Origin: Pseudoneurospora amorphoporcata | Lineage: Eukaryota > Ascomycota > Sordariomycetes > Sordariales > Sordariaceae | NCBI GenBank assembly: GCA_033297205.1 | Contig: MU859084.1 | Span: 62,001 to 126,000 of the forward strand | Reading direction: 5' to 3' | DNA length: 64,000 bases | Part shown: positions 43,178 through 55,900 of the stretch, piece after piece | How positions within the stretch are numbered: position 1 is the stretch's first letter | Layout: each line of letters starts with the position of its first letter | Made by a program: the position numbers and the translations under genes | The notes under the pieces: generated by a model | The model's database searches: none | The model's input: only the letters and a program-made list of their open reading frames with translations | What the model was told of the DNA's origin: nothing

Positions 43178-43831
43178 CTTCTTGCTGCCCTTCTCCCCGT
43201 TTCTTTTCTCGGTCGTCTCATCTGAAGTCTGGCATCTTCTGTCAACTTGAGGTTCCCGTGCAACCGTGCAATGAACGCTCCTTCCTTCCCTCACTAAAGA
43301 TTTCCTCCCCTTCCCCAGGCTGAGTTGTCAGGGTCTCACGTTTTGTTCTAGCAAAGTCTGGGTTGCGAATGTCGACATGTTCCTTTGTATTCGGCCCCGA
43401 GGAGAATAGTAGTAGTTTTCTGCAACGTTTCATCCTAATTCCTTTTTGTTTTCTTTTCCTTTTTTCACCCATTTCATTCACAAAAACCTCTTCTCCACCG
43501 CAGTCGTCACCACCGATGATCCACATCATTAGTCTTTGCAACAAATGAATTTCGAAGCAGGAATCCATCCAGTTATGAGGGAATGATAATATTGTAAAGA
43601 AGCAGAAAAGACTGAATTAACTAAGTATTTACAAGTTCAAACCCTGAATCCTGATGCGCATCGATAACCACCTCAAGTCTAACTCAGATCAAAGGAGTGT
43701 TGTTAAAAAAAAAAAAAAAAGAATGAAACCCGAACCCGAACACCATCTTAAATGCGTCTGTCGCATTCATACTCATCTTGACCCTTTGAGGTTCTTCAGG
43801 TATCAACCTCCATGTCCATCGATCAACCGCT
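43178..43831. other. Intergenic region; A-rich tract, no gene
   Basis: Nothing recognised apart from a homopolymer A run at about 43706-43721. It includes the 3' flank of the secreted-protein gene. Confidence 0.5.
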
Positions 43832-44139
43832 TCACCACTGAGCGGGAATGCAATAAGGGCTTCCGTTGGCCTCCAAGAACTGGCAGACAGTCTTCGGGGG
43901 GCAGTCACCGGCGTACTATATACCCACGTCAGTCAGATTCCTAGGTCTGAGAGAAGGAAACGAGAAGGTTGACTCACCACCCACTTGCTGGTGACATCGC
44001 AGACCTGCCATCCCTCGGCATGAGTGCTGGGATTCTTGGCGCACGCGTACGTGGCCGGCTTGCACTGAGGTGGGTTGGTGCCGGTGGGAGTGGCGATGGC
44101 CACGGCGGCGAGGGTGAGGATGACAGTGATGAACTTCAT
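43832..44139 (-). CDS. Small secreted cysteine-rich protein
   Basis: The model has exons 44139-43978 and 43915-43832, 81 residues, with a 62-nt intron (donor GTGAGT, acceptor TATATAG). The first exon gives a signal peptide (MKFITVILTLAAVAIATPTG) and then PPQCKPATYACAKN, EGWQVCDVTSKWV. The second adds YAGDCPPKTVCQFL and a C-terminal SPYCIPAQW. The mature part has six cysteines. The pattern (PPQC..Y.C, GWQVCD, W.YAGDC, VC.FL, SPYC.P) resembles a family of small secreted fungal proteins of unknown function. The second exon is too short to appear as a long frame; without it the protein would end in unrelated residues. A TATATAA-like box lies about 134 bp upstream on this strand. Nothing suggests a specific biochemical role. 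Confidence 0.75.
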
Positions 44140-46062
44140 TTTGACTTGTTGGTGTTGTTTGTTTGTATTGGAGTTTGAGCTGTTGCTTTGCCTTTGGGAG
44201 GGTTTGATGACTAGATGGATGATGTTGATGATGATGGAGAAAAGGAAGGATGGGAGGAGGCAGACAAGGACGTTATATACCCCTCTGTCGTTCAGTTCCA
44301 AGTGAGTGGATGCTGAGAAGTTTCTGACCTTCTCGTCTTTGCGGCTAGGCTCCTCGTGTTGAACGAACGTTACGAAGATTAGGAAGGTTACGAAAAAACA
44401 GGCGAGGACGTAACGACAAACACGCGGCTACAACCTCATCTTACCTCTACGTAACCATACATCCTTGATATGACACGAAGTTCCGACTCCCGACGATGTC
44501 CCGCTCCCGCTCCAACACTCTCTCGTTCCGGTCCTCCTTCACCAAAGCCGAGTCGATTTCCATCTTTTCTCGTGTATTCATGCTGAATAGGTGGCGTGAC
44601 GGTGAGAAATGAACGGATGAACAACCATCCATCGAAAGACAACATGACCACAATCTTACGAGAGAGTGTCTGCTTTTGGGAACTTCAAGTAAGTGGCTTG
44701 GAGGACAGCAACGAACACCAATCGAAGGATATGTCTTCTCTGATTTTCTCTACTTATTTGCTTTGCTTTCTTCCACCACACTGCCTCGTGTTACGACAGT
44801 ACGAGGCTCGGCGCAGTAAATATTCTTACGTACACTGGCGCAGGAAGCGAGAAAGGAGCACAGCAACTTTGCTCACTGCTACTAGAATAACCCTCAAGCT
44901 TATGTTGGGATAATTACTGTGATGGTAACAACGTCTCAAGAGGACATGCCATTTCTGCTCATACTTGGGCAAGGAGAATCTGAAATGATAGACATAACGG
45001 AAAGTGACAGGATACCTCACCCAGTACTGACCGTGTAAAAGATAGCCTCAAACCAATCAAGACGTACACACTCCGAACCGGCCTGTATGCTTACCTCTAC
45101 ACACATCAACTCAATCCAACGGCTACTTCAGTATTCTCCAAGTCACCCTATCCACCATCAATCCATGCAACTGCACAAATATCCAACCTGCCTCATCGTG
45201 TTTCCAAATCCGGGGTAAACTACAGTAGTTGCCGCCATTGCCGTCGATTTCCGTAAGGCTGACTGTAGATGATGGCCCTCGGAACATACTTATAGGTATG
45301 TGGCGTGGTATGCTGACCGGTTAAGTGCTGTTGCCTTGTGTTACCTTATTAAGCATCTCCGAAACAAGGACATAAGCTTTTGCTTTTGGTTTTCTTCCCA
45401 CACCAACTTCCCCGCAAAAGGCCTTCAAGTCAGCTTACTTCATTGTGGTTCAGCCGCAGCCACCTACCCCGGCAACGTACCGCGGTCCATTGAATGGTGG
45501 TGGGGTGACTGGCAACCATCAGATCCCGGGTTGGTTTTGGGGAAGGAAGGGAGGAGCGGATGATTACCTAAAAATACGCGAGTGGCTACCGAGAGCCGTC
45601 TCTCCTTCCGTAAGTAACGTTTAAGAAGTTGAATACGATAATCGCAGCACACCCCCACCTGGAAGTAAGTGATCGTATTGCTTCCAACCTGTGTTGGAGG
45701 CTGTGAGCAGGTGATGAATCTCGTTGCGGTTGAGACGGCTTCAGTAACAACACGAGGTCTGCTGCATCTCTTGAAGTGCGTTGATGGATGGGATGTTCAA
45801 GAACAACGTGCTATGCTCGTTATATCGACGTGAGGCTTTCACCGACTCTATATTTTTACCGGAAACTCTATACGCAAAGAGACAATAATACGCTCAGCAT
45901 ACTCCATTAGATTCAATTCAAGCCACGCTATACAACGTTTCACCTCTCTTCACATGGCATTCCTGCCATCAACTACCACAAAAGAACCAATGACCAACGC
46001 CACAATGCTTCTTGGACATTCAGCTGCCAAACAACCAAAAAACCACTGCTCCATCACCAGAC
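44140..46062. other. Intergenic; nothing recognised beyond a TATA-like site
   Basis: It contains the promoter of the secreted-protein gene, including GTATATAA on the minus strand at 44273-44280. The rest holds only short frames without domains. Confidence 0.45.
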
Positions 46063-48199
46063 TCACGCCTTGTTCTCAGCAATCCACGTCTTCGCCAGAT
46101 CCCTCAGCTTAAACTTCTGAATCTTCCCGCTCGCCGTCTTCGGATACTCCTCCACCCAAAACACGTGCTTGGGCACCAGATGCTTCGACAGATGCTCAGC
46201 CACCCACTCCCTGACCTCGCGCCTGCTCAACGTCTTCTTGCCCTCACTGCGTCCCTTCGCCGTGCTTTCTAGGGAAAGCAAATCCCCTCCCTCCAATCCC
46301 TCGCCCTCGACGGGCTCGACATCCTTGTGCACAATAATGAAGGCGCCCACGCTCTCGCCCAGCTTCTCATCCGCCACGCCGACGACGCTGGCCTCGGCAA
46401 TCAGCGGGTGCTGGAACAGACAGTTCTCGATCTCGAGCGGGTGGATGTTCTCGCCGCCGCGGATGATCAGGTCCTTGATGCGGCCCGTGATCTCGACGTA
46501 GCCGTCCGCGTCCATGCTGGCCTCGTCGCCTGTGTACATCCATGTTGTGGCTTTGCCGCTCCCGTCGTTGTCGGGCTCGGTTACCATCACTTCTGCTGTG
46601 CGTTCCTCGTCGCCCCAGTACCCCTTCATGACTAGGTAGCCCGCTGAGGCGAGCTCGCCGCGCTCGCCTATGGGCAGAACTCGTGTCCTGTCGAGTGGGT
46701 CGACGACCTTGACTTTGGTGTGAGGCATCACCTTGCCGACGGAAGCGGTGCGTTTCACGAACGGGTCCGAGGGTGCCGTCATAATACTCACGGGACTGGT
46801 TTCCGTCATACCGTAGCAGATCACCAAGTCTTTTAGGCCCATCTTCGCGTAGAGCCTGCGCATCAGACTCTCAGGCACGGAGCTGCCGGCCGCGATGCCC
46901 TTGCGCAGGTGGTTTGGAAAGTCCTCAATGTCCTTGAGCGGTATAAGCGGGTTGGAAAGATGTGACTGCGCCCCGATCAGCTCGAGCATGGCCACGAACA
47001 TGGTGGCCACGCCGTAGAGACCAGTGGCCTTGTGGTCGGCGGCCATGCGCAGCGAAGCTAACGGGTCGAAGGCTGGGCTAGGGAAGAGGATGGCGGCGCC
47101 GGTGGTGGCCGTGGCCATGTAACCCAGAATGCACCCGAAGCAGTGGAAGAGCGGAGGAGGCACAACCATGCTGTCGGTAGGCTCGAGGCCCATGCGATTA
47201 GCGATTAGCGCGCCGTTGTTGAGGATGCCGGTGTGAGTGAGCATGGCGGCCTTTGGGTGCGAGGTTGTGCCGGATGTGAACTGGATATTGATGGTTTCGG
47301 AAGGACAGAGCGGCGCGTCAGGGGTTACCGATGTGCCGGAACCATCCATCAAGATTGAGAAGGGGATGAGTGACCGGCATGATGATAGAGGTTGGAATTC
47401 CGCAGTCGGGTGGGAAGGAGTGTTGTCGAGCACCACTACTGTTCGTAGTGACGGCACGTTAGGGGCCTCAATCTTGCCAGACTCTAGATCAGGAACAATA
47501 TCCCGAATAAGCGGGAGGTTGCTCCGTCCACGGCACGGCTTGTAAGGCAGATCCGTCACAGCACCAATGATGAGAAGCTCAACGTCGAGGTGGTTCAGGG
47601 CAGCAGACACCTGCTTGGCGTTGAATGCAGGATTCAAGGGCACAAGAATGGCACCGAGCTTGAAGACGGCATAGGTAATGGCAGCGTATTCTGCACAGTT
47701 GCCCAAGCTAACAGCCACCCTATCCCCCTTTTTAGCACCAAGAGACCGTAGGGAATGCGCAAGACAGTTGGACACCTGATCAAGCTCCTCGTATGTGTAA
47801 GCCGTCTCGAGAGCCTTCGGAAGCTGACCGGGTGCGAGGTTCGGGAAGGCATCAGGAATAGCCGTCGGCGATCGTGCTATCACCGCAGGGCGGTCGCCAT
47901 GTTGGGAGACGACCGAAGCGAAGTGCTGAGGGATGGTATATTGGAACAATGGCGGCTATAACAATGTTCTTAGCAATGGGTCGTCAAGCCTTCTCTGCTA
48001 CATCATAATGGTGATAGTAACCTACGTCAGCTGGGCCTTGGACAATACTTCTAGTCAAACCGCTGATTTTCCTCGCCGTCTGACATCTTGGTCTATAAGC
48101 CTGTGGATTTCGACATGCTTTGAACAAGCTTCGTCTGAAGATGGGATCGAGGAGGCCGGTGGAGGTTGACAGGCTGGCCAGCCGAGGTCGGCAAAGCAT
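46063..48199 (-). CDS. Mitochondrial acyl-CoA synthetase (AMP-forming)
   Basis: Exons 48199-48026 and 47955-46063 encode 688 residues. The short first exon encodes an Arg-rich presequence (MLCRPRLASLSTSTGLLD...RRSLFK). A 70-nt intron with donor GTAGGT and acceptor TTATAG joins QGPAD to PPLFQYTIPQHFASVVSQHGDRPAV, a typical start of this enzyme group. The adenylation motifs are FTSGTTSHPKAAMLTH near 283, CYGMTETSPVSIM near 438, GYWGDEE, MYTGDEASMDADGYVEITGRIKDLIIRGGENIHPLEIE and PKTASGKIQKFKLRDL near 665 with the catalytic Lys. Enzymes of this type activate fatty or related carboxylic acids with ATP and CoA. The C-terminus is NKA, so no canonical peroxisomal PTS1 tripeptide. The second exon has no in-frame ATG at its start, which also argues for the upstream exon. 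Confidence 0.9.
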
Positions 48200-48810
48200 C
48201 GTGATGCGCGTGTGTGTATCCCAAAGATCGTCCTCCTGTCTCGTGTAACCTATTTCTCGAAGTGCTCAACATGCTCCCGTCACCTCATCATAAAGCCAGA
48301 GTAGCGGAACAGCAGGAGAATATCAAAGTAGAGAGGAGGGAGAGGGAGCAAGCCTCGAGTCGAGAGACGATCCAGCCATCTTGCAACGCTCCCCAGCCAA
48401 GACATAGCTCGACCTTGAGACCCATCACCGTTGCACACTGCTGATCAGGCGATGTTCGGTATGGTCTCTTACTCTCTTGGGACTTCCGCTCCCCCTTTTG
48501 CTCTCCTGAACAAGGGAAAGGCCGCCGCTGCCACCAAAACACGGAGTAATGCATTGGCGGTGGGCAATAGAGTGATGAGGCAGTGCGGGGTAAAGGTCAA
48601 GGACAATGACCATCATTGCCAATGCCTTGGGGTGTTCTTAACCATGACTGGACGCAGTTGGGGGAGAGCTGCATTCGATTGGATGGTAGCTCGGACGGGG
48701 GACCTGAATGGAGCTTCCTTCCCCAGATTCCTTCCCGTCCCCCGCATTGCTTGGCAGTTCATCTGCATCTGCCAATGTTTGCCCTGGCTTGCCCTTGGCT
48801 CTGAAGAATA

Positions 48811-49162
48811 CAGAACCACCCCTGCAGATGCTAAGCCCCCCTTTTGCTAAAAACACCCCCATTTTGCATAGGATTCTGGCTGCCCGCATTCCCTCTGGTG
48901 GTGAAGACTGCTAACTGCTATTTGCAACGCTGATAGTCCGGATTTGCAAAAACAGGGGTCCGATTTTGGTGGGAGAGGATACTTATACCCTTGTACCGGG
49001 GGGATAGCCGCCCTAGGTGGCCCACTTTTTCGGTCTACGGCCAGTCATCCAGTGGCTAGAAGGCATAGGTGTGGTCTGTGCACCAGCACCTTCTTTTGCA
49101 AAACCCCCCTTTTGCTAAATTTCGCCTGCCGGAACTGTTTGCAAAAGCAGGGGTGGTTACTG
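48811..49162. mobile_element. Non-autonomous DNA transposon (TA target site), copy A, 352 bp
   Basis: The ends CAGAACCACCCCTGC (48811-48825) and GCAGGGGTGGTTACTG (49147-49162) are inverted repeats with a 1-nt length difference. Each is flanked by TA, as expected for Tc1/mariner-type insertion. A 27-bp core at 48874-48900 occurs exactly, in opposite orientation, in the element at 58459-59252 (59164-59190). Sub-terminal CCCCCCTTTTGCTAAA blocks occur near both ends. There is no transposase frame; long frames crossing it are chance. Confidence 0.65.
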
Positions 49163-50119
49163 TAGTCGGTCATTTTGGTGCAATTGAGGTCGTTGCTGGC
49201 GAGGTGCTACATGCGCCTTAAAGTTCATGTTCTCCAACGAGACTTGACTCGGGCTACACTGCTTCGTTTTTTGACATGGTGGCAATAAGGTGATGTTTGC
49301 GGGAAAGCAAGGTACCAGTTACACCGTGACTGCACTTTGACACTGACAGGCAGGGCCATGGGAGTGCCACAGCGCATCCTGTTTGATTTTGTAGCTTGTG
49401 TCGAGCTGAAGATCATTGAACTGGGTGACCAGAAATCCGTCGTCATGGCGTGCTGCCGAGAATGCCATGAATGATTTCACGTGTAAAACCGACTCTAAGC
49501 GAAGATGTCATCGAGGTCCGGGGCAGCTCCACCATGATGGACCATGATGGAGCTTACAGCGCGGGGTGAAGCGGAGCCATGCCCGGCGGCGGCATCGAGA
49601 TGGGGCCACTGCAACTAGGAAGGGAAGGATAAAGACTTCCGGGTTCGGTGACGGTTTCGGACCTGGTGCCGTCCTAATTTATTCTCTTGAAGACCTCTCT
49701 GTCGCTACCGGCAAGACTGTGCCAGATATAACAAAGGTGTGTACGTACAATGCTGCCTCCGTTCTTTCGCTTTCCTCCTTCTTCTTATCATAACATCGTA
49801 AGATGTCTCTAAATCGAGTTCCCATTCCCATCCATACTTTCACACTCCATCTTTGGTATACACCCTCTCTTTTCTATATCCCCTTTCCCGATATTGCCCC
49901 GTCTTGTACGGCCGATGTTTAGATGAAATGAACTCATCCCCGTTAAAGCGTAGCATAGACGCACACAAACGCCGTAACCATGCTGATGAATTAGTTGCGT
50001 AAAGAAATTACAAGTTGTAGAGCGTCGAGGCTAGAAACTGGGCCTGATCGCAGACATAAAACGGAAACGAAGAACTGAAGGCTGCTGAATATTGATGCGA
50101 AGCCCTATTGTCATGGCTT
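49163..50119. other. Intergenic; nothing supported
   Basis: A short open frame on the minus strand near 49330-49460 contains a protein-like stretch (FLVTQFNDLQLDTSYKI) but ends at a stop with no visible partner exon. It could be a gene fragment. Otherwise only short frames. Confidence 0.35.
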
Positions 50120-51310
50120 TTATTTGTTTTCGCCAATGTGGCGTTCGCTCTCGGGTTTCCATGTGCCTGTAAGTTGCAAGATACGTTAACCTTGCGTGCC
50201 CACCTGTCAAAGGAGATAGGGTTATGGGGAAGACCTACCCTCGAAATCATGCTTTACAAACGCCATGGGATCATCATAATCCTTGGCACCCATCTGGCCC
50301 ACGCCAGGAGAAAAGCTCGTGATGGGGAGAACAACAACGTCTCCTACCCGCTTCGAGACCTCCATGCCCGTAAAGTTCCTCCAGTCAATCGAGCCCGCCG
50401 AGTGCGTCATGTCGAAATAACGCTTGTCGTTGAAATACTCAAAGATGACGTCCGTCCAGAGAGCGGGCCCGGTGAACTCGATGACGTTCTTATCGAGCAC
50501 GCCTCTCAGCGTCCCGTTTCTCTTCATCGCCAGCGTCGCATCTGTAATGCGTGAAATAACCTCCCGCAGAACGGGATGGCCAGGCTTGCTCTGGATCGTC
50601 CACTGGCAGAACTGGATCCTCCGGCTGTACCACTCCTTCCAATCCGGCCTATCTGGGTCGGCCTCGATGCCAATCACCAAGCCAATGGCGTCCTTGGGAA
50701 CCGAATCGGGGATCCACTCGACGGCGCTCCGAATCGCATACGTGTCGATGTCTGAGTAGATCCCGCCCCTCGCCAGCAAGATCAGATAGCGGAAGAAATC
50801 GGCCTTGAGCACCGGCAAGGGAAGCGCATTGTAGGCCTCCACCACCTCGGGAACTGATGCGTAGAGCAAACGGATAAGGTGTACGGCGACCTTGTCGGTG
50901 ATGACTTCGTGGATAAACCCAGGGTGTTGTTGTGTCCATGTAGCCTCCTGGTCGCGGAAGTTGAACTCGCTGTGTGCTGGCGTCCACTTCCACGTTTGCC
51001 AAATGTAGGCAGGGAACTTGGATTCCACATCGTAGGGGAACTGATACGCGAGCTTCTCGTATAGTGTCATTCTCGACATGTCTTGGATCGGTTGCTGCCC
51101 CTGGGGGTTTTGTTGGGCGGAGTTGTGCCTTGAGGGGCTCTTGTCGGTTCCAGCGGTTGTTGATGCATGCTTGGCTGCCTCGACATCGGCGTCGGCTTTA
51201 GGGACAGCAGGGGTCGCTACTGATGGAGGGTTCGACGAGGATGATGATATGAGGTAGAAGACTGTGAGGAAAAAGGCCGCTGCCACCAGGGCGCGGCGGA
51301 AGGTGAGCAT
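50120..51310 (-). CDS. Och1-like alpha-1,6-mannosyltransferase (GT32)
   Basis: Exons 51310-50239 and 50166-50120 give 372 residues. The N-terminus is a type II signal anchor (MLTFRRALVAAAFFLTVFYLIS), then a Ser/Ala/Gln-rich stem to about 85. The catalytic domain reads FPAYIWQTWKWTP, HPGFIHEVITD, LPLPVLKADFFRYLILLARGGIYSDIDTYAIRS (DxD near 186) and FCQWTIQSKPGHPVLREVI. These fit the Och1 family of Golgi enzymes that start or extend outer-chain mannans on N-glycans. The frame seems to stop at EGRSSP, but that sequence is a GTAGGT donor; a 72-nt intron leads to a short last exon encoding GTWKPESERHIGENK, the usual Och1-like C-terminus. The start is the ATG before the anchor; an ATG 31 codons upstream would bury the anchor. 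Confidence 0.9.
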
Positions 51311-54300
51311 GGTCGCGGGAGAAGTGTGGTCGAGGCGGCGGCTGTCGCGCAGAGACAAATTGTCATTAGCGTCTGTAACTGTTTGGCAAAGGGGAGAACG
51401 CATTTGGCCATGTACTTACATACTGCAGTGCGTGGCAGCGATTCTTGCACCTTGACCAAGCGACTGGACCGACGTAGCTTTTTGACCGGCCTCCAGACGC
51501 TGTGGAAATGCTTACCTGTTACCCCTATGGCGTGGTGACGTGCATCGACGCGTTGCGTAGCGGAAGTCGGATCTGAGCTGGTGCGGTGGTGTGAAGCTCG
51601 ACGGGAGGCTTGAATCGAAGGGCGGTAGGTGCAATAATGATTGATGGTGCTCAGGTTGTGGCGTAGGGATGGGGACAAGATCGATCTGTTATGAGGACCA
51701 CGCTGGAAGAAAGAAACCGAAGACTCTCTACGGACAACACACTCTTTGCATGATGATCAGGACAAAAGTCCTTTTGCAACAGATTTGCGTATGGCACGGG
51801 TAACAGGGGCGCTGCCCTGGCCGACAGCCCGAGAATCGATTTCCTTGAAAGGGTTGCGAAGCACGAAATGCCCCCAAGATGCGTGGGGCCGATGATCCTA
51901 CCAGCGGATGCTAGGGTCTTGGCTGTACACATTAGTACTCTTAAAAGTTTGTTAGCGCGGTTCTTCTGACAGGGGTGTGCAAAAATTTAACAAGAAAACA
52001 ACGGGATGATCACACTCAAAATGGAAAACTGAACAAAGTGTATGAGATGGAGGAAGCGCATCGGGTTGATACCAACTTCTCGCACGAAAATTGGTGGAAT
52101 AATGGTTGAGTTGCAAAGAGTACGTTGTGAAGTCCCAAGCTAACGAACTTACCAGTACTGATGTGTAGGGAGTGCCTCCCAGGGGTGTCCGTGCAGCCCG
52201 GCGGCGTGTAAATATTCCCCTGGCTGAGAATAGGTGCTGGTTCGTTACCTTGACGGGACGAAGGGACCTATTCTGAGCAACCGTGACGATCTTGTACGTT
52301 CTTTGTTCGTGAGCCGAGAGATAGATGGCTGTAACTAGTATCTTCTCCTGAGGATCCGTGCTGCGTTATACTCGGGGAAAGATTTACCTCTCGTTTCAGA
52401 TACATAGCCGCAACAGCGTCGAAGCGCAAACGCCACGCGGCCGAAAATCCGTGGTCAACATAATCACCACACCAGGCCGCGTACTTGTTGCGATCTCTCG
52501 GCTAGAGCTCTAGATGCCTACCTCGATGTTGGCACCCAAGAAGAACGGTGGAGGGAAGCAAAGGGTCTGAAACCGAACATCTTAAGACATCCTCAAGATG
52601 TCAAGACCCTTCGGTTGCCACTTACGACCGCAGCATGAGTTGACAGCGGGGTGTTAACCGTCCGTCCGCTCGTTGAACCGAACACACACTGACACGAGTA
52701 ACGGCCCAAACCGGACGAAATCTCCAGATATGGGATGAAAACCACCCTTACACCGTTGCGCATGTCATGCTTCAAACGGATCTGTATGTTATATGACCGA
52801 CACGCATTAGGACGCGCAAAGTTGGAAGTTCAAACAAAAGCTTGCGCCCAAAAACTGACAGGTTGTCATCCAATCGATAGGATCAAACTGCATGCACATC
52901 CTGTTCCAACATGAAATCGGGTTGTCTCACATCAGCAGCTCCCCCTTTCCTTTCTCCCGTCCCCCAGTCGAGACCTTCGTTTCTTCTTTCTCTTTCTTTT
53001 TCTTTTTCGTTTTCTTCATGATTCTTCTTCTCTTTCTTTCGTTCGAGGTCTCCGCGGTCAATATCGACCCGTCATCTTTCGCGAAGATCATCAACTTCCT
53101 TATCCGGACGGTTTCGAATGGGGTCCCTGTCTCGACATAATTCGAGATTGACTGCGTCCTTCGGTTGCAACGAATTCCCAAACGAGCAACCCTGCCAATT
53201 TGGGTTTCAGTTCGGGGCAATCTTACTGGCGGTGCGGCGATCTCTTTCGTAGTTTAATTTGTGAGGTAACATTTTGCGTATTGTGATTGGTCGCTCACTA
53301 GAAACCTGAAGTGTGGGGCCCGTGGTCGGGCACTGAAGATGAAACACACACCGGGAAGGAACAGTTCTCGAGATCCCGCATGCTCTACTGTGTGCCAAGG
53401 ACGACTGTCGACGGGACTTTTACCAAAGGTCTCTTTTTCTCTGGATGGGAGTTTAGAAAGAAACCAAGACGTCATTCTACGCTTCTTTTTTTGGACCTTT
53501 CTCGAATTCCGACAGCGCCACTGGAATGTGTGCTGTATCTGATCATGTGCGCCATCCGAACTTTCTCACGCCTGTCGCATAGGGCGCCAAGTCCGCGACC
53601 GAAGTGTTGACACAAGGGTTAGGGATTCTAAGTCAGGAGTTCCCATCTTCGCTCACCTATCAAGGTGAACTCGCCGATTTTTCCAGAGCCTGACTGACCA
53701 TTTGGGGCCTCCACGTCTTGTCTTATGACCAATGTTCCCGGCTATAATTTGGACCGATAATTTCTAGCACCGGATATGGCTCTCATGGCTTACGGTACCA
53801 GTCCCTCTTCCACAGTCTCTCCACGAAGCGCACCAACTTGTAGCTCAAAGAACAATCTCTACCGAACGACGTACATGCCACCCAATGGGGTATTATCCAA
53901 CTCGTTCACCAGTCAGTCCTCAACCGAACTTTTTTCCGCGACGACTTACGCCATCGGTCATCAGCCACTAGCAGGTTCTTGACCGGTGGTCTGTCTGCCT
54001 TGGAGGTGGGTAAGGTAATGCATCAACCTTAGCCATATCACCTCACAAGTGCATTTTCCTCCTTTGCGGCCGAGTGATGAGCGAACCTCGTCCAACCACC
54101 GTAAGACGGGCTTGAGGGGCTTGAAGGCAGAGCATCGTAAAGATGACAACATCATCAGATCTGTGTGGGGGACGATAACCGACACGAGCTCAAGTCCCGC
54201 ACGCCTCGTTGCCTCTTCTCTTTCTTCTCTTTTCAGCCATGGATTCTGTTTGTTTACTTGCCTTTATGTGTGTGTGTGTGTGTTGGGTGGGGCGCACCAC

Positions 54301-54590
54301 ATCGCAATTGGTATCCGGGATAAGGCAAACAGCCTTTTTAATAAGCCACGGCAGAAGAGGTTTTGTCGATGGTGTGAAGGATGGGGTAGTCTACGAATGT
54401 TATGCTCTGAAACTGAATTGATATTTGTTTGACCGAATCGTAGGCAACCAAGCTTCCGCGTGCTCCAGATCTCAACAGTTGAGAAGGCCTCCTATCAAAA
54501 TATCGCAGCCCCCTCCTTTCGTAGGCCATGTAAGTTGGAGGTTCGAGTTCTGATTTAGTTGCTGAGCTTAAAGTGGGATCTATACTTTAT
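51311..54590. other. Gene-poor intergenic region
   Basis: No recognisable gene. A (TG)n tract lies at about 54268-54283. Several frames of 60-130 codons overlap each other and lack domains. Confidence 0.4.
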
Positions 54591-55430
54591 GTAGAAACTT
54601 TCTGATTTGATTTCTTGGGTTTGGGACGCACTCCGGGACTCAGCCTAACGATACCGAGATTTCGTACACTCCTTGACCTCAGTTATGTTTCAACCTATCA
54701 TGGTATTGCCGCTGCTTACTAGTCCTTCGTTTTGCAGATGTCCCCACGAAGCTTGATGGGTGTTGTATATTGCTGACCAACACCCCTCCCTGTCGAATTG
54801 CTTCTTTTCCCACTATGGCACCGATGTTTGCCTAGGACTTAAACTTTCTGCATCTGCCCAAGGCAAGATTGCCGAAATACAGATTCTTGTTTATCAGGCC
54901 TCAGCTCAGCTCTGCCAAGTATGTGGCTTAATGTAGTTGTGAGCAAATAAGTGAGCACTTACCTATTGATCTGGCCAGTAATAATAAGCTTATTATCGTG
55001 TCCGATAGGACATCTGTGCTTATCAACTTTGCCTTGGGAAAATGTAGTAAACAGCTAACTTTATATTGATAGCGGATAGTGACTTGGTAATGCTCTTTAC
55101 ATGGTTAGACGTCGGGCGTCAGCAGGCTATGCTGAACTCAATTCTGAAAAGTAAAGAGAAAAGTTGAAAATAGATCAGCAGTTCTCATGAAACTAGGTCT
55201 GTCGATAAGTTTAAGACGTTAGGCGAACTAGCAGAAAGCAAGAAACAATTATGATGCTGGATACTAAAGAAATGAGTGTCGTGGTTTGTAGACTCAAAGT
55301 AAACTCCAAAGACAAGCGAATAGGATATTCCAAGCGGGGATTTTATAGCTTCAGGCAAACTTCTGCCTTGCCTTTGTAAGAGACTGGCACAAAATGATAA
55401 AATTATTTTCGTAAATACTACAAAACCTCA

Positions 55431-55900
55431 TGTCACGACGCTGGCAGACCACTACACTAACCAGGCTATGTTCCTGCAAAAGGATACAAGTAACTGAAGC
55501 TGGCAATTCGGTTCCTCAAGTGGTCTTATATAGTTGCGACGGCACGCTTGCCGTCACACCTCGTAAGTAGTAGTATTACGAACTAATAATCAAGGACACG
55601 GGTCAACCAAGCCACCGGTACACAATAGCCACGCGAAGGCTGGGCAATGTAACCATGGCAGGGGAAGCTCGTGGCCGGCACAGGCTCACCAGTCGAGCCA
55701 GGCTCACGACAACAGGAGCAAGCCATGGCCATAGTGGTGAGCTGGGCTCACCACGTTACGAAGAAACATCCAGAGCATGTAGTATAAAGGGACGACTGGA
55801 GAACTCAGATTGTTAGATAGTTCGACAGTAGTCAATTGATCTTTATCACCGAGACACGTATAACGCTACCATACTTGTTGTGAACCTTTTGGCTTCACCG
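55431..55900 (+). repeat. Possible LTR fragment
   Basis: A stretch starting TGTCACGACG contains short hairpins (GACGGCA-CGCT-TGCCGTC at 55538-55555), a TATAAAG-like site near 55783, and a segment like a retrotransposon R/U5 region before 55880. No second copy lies in the window and no clear CA end or target duplication was found. Confidence 0.2.

Noticed and set aside
48431..48850. 139-codon plus-strand frame
   Set aside because: Its 3' end runs into the TIR of transposon copy A, and it has no recognisable domain.
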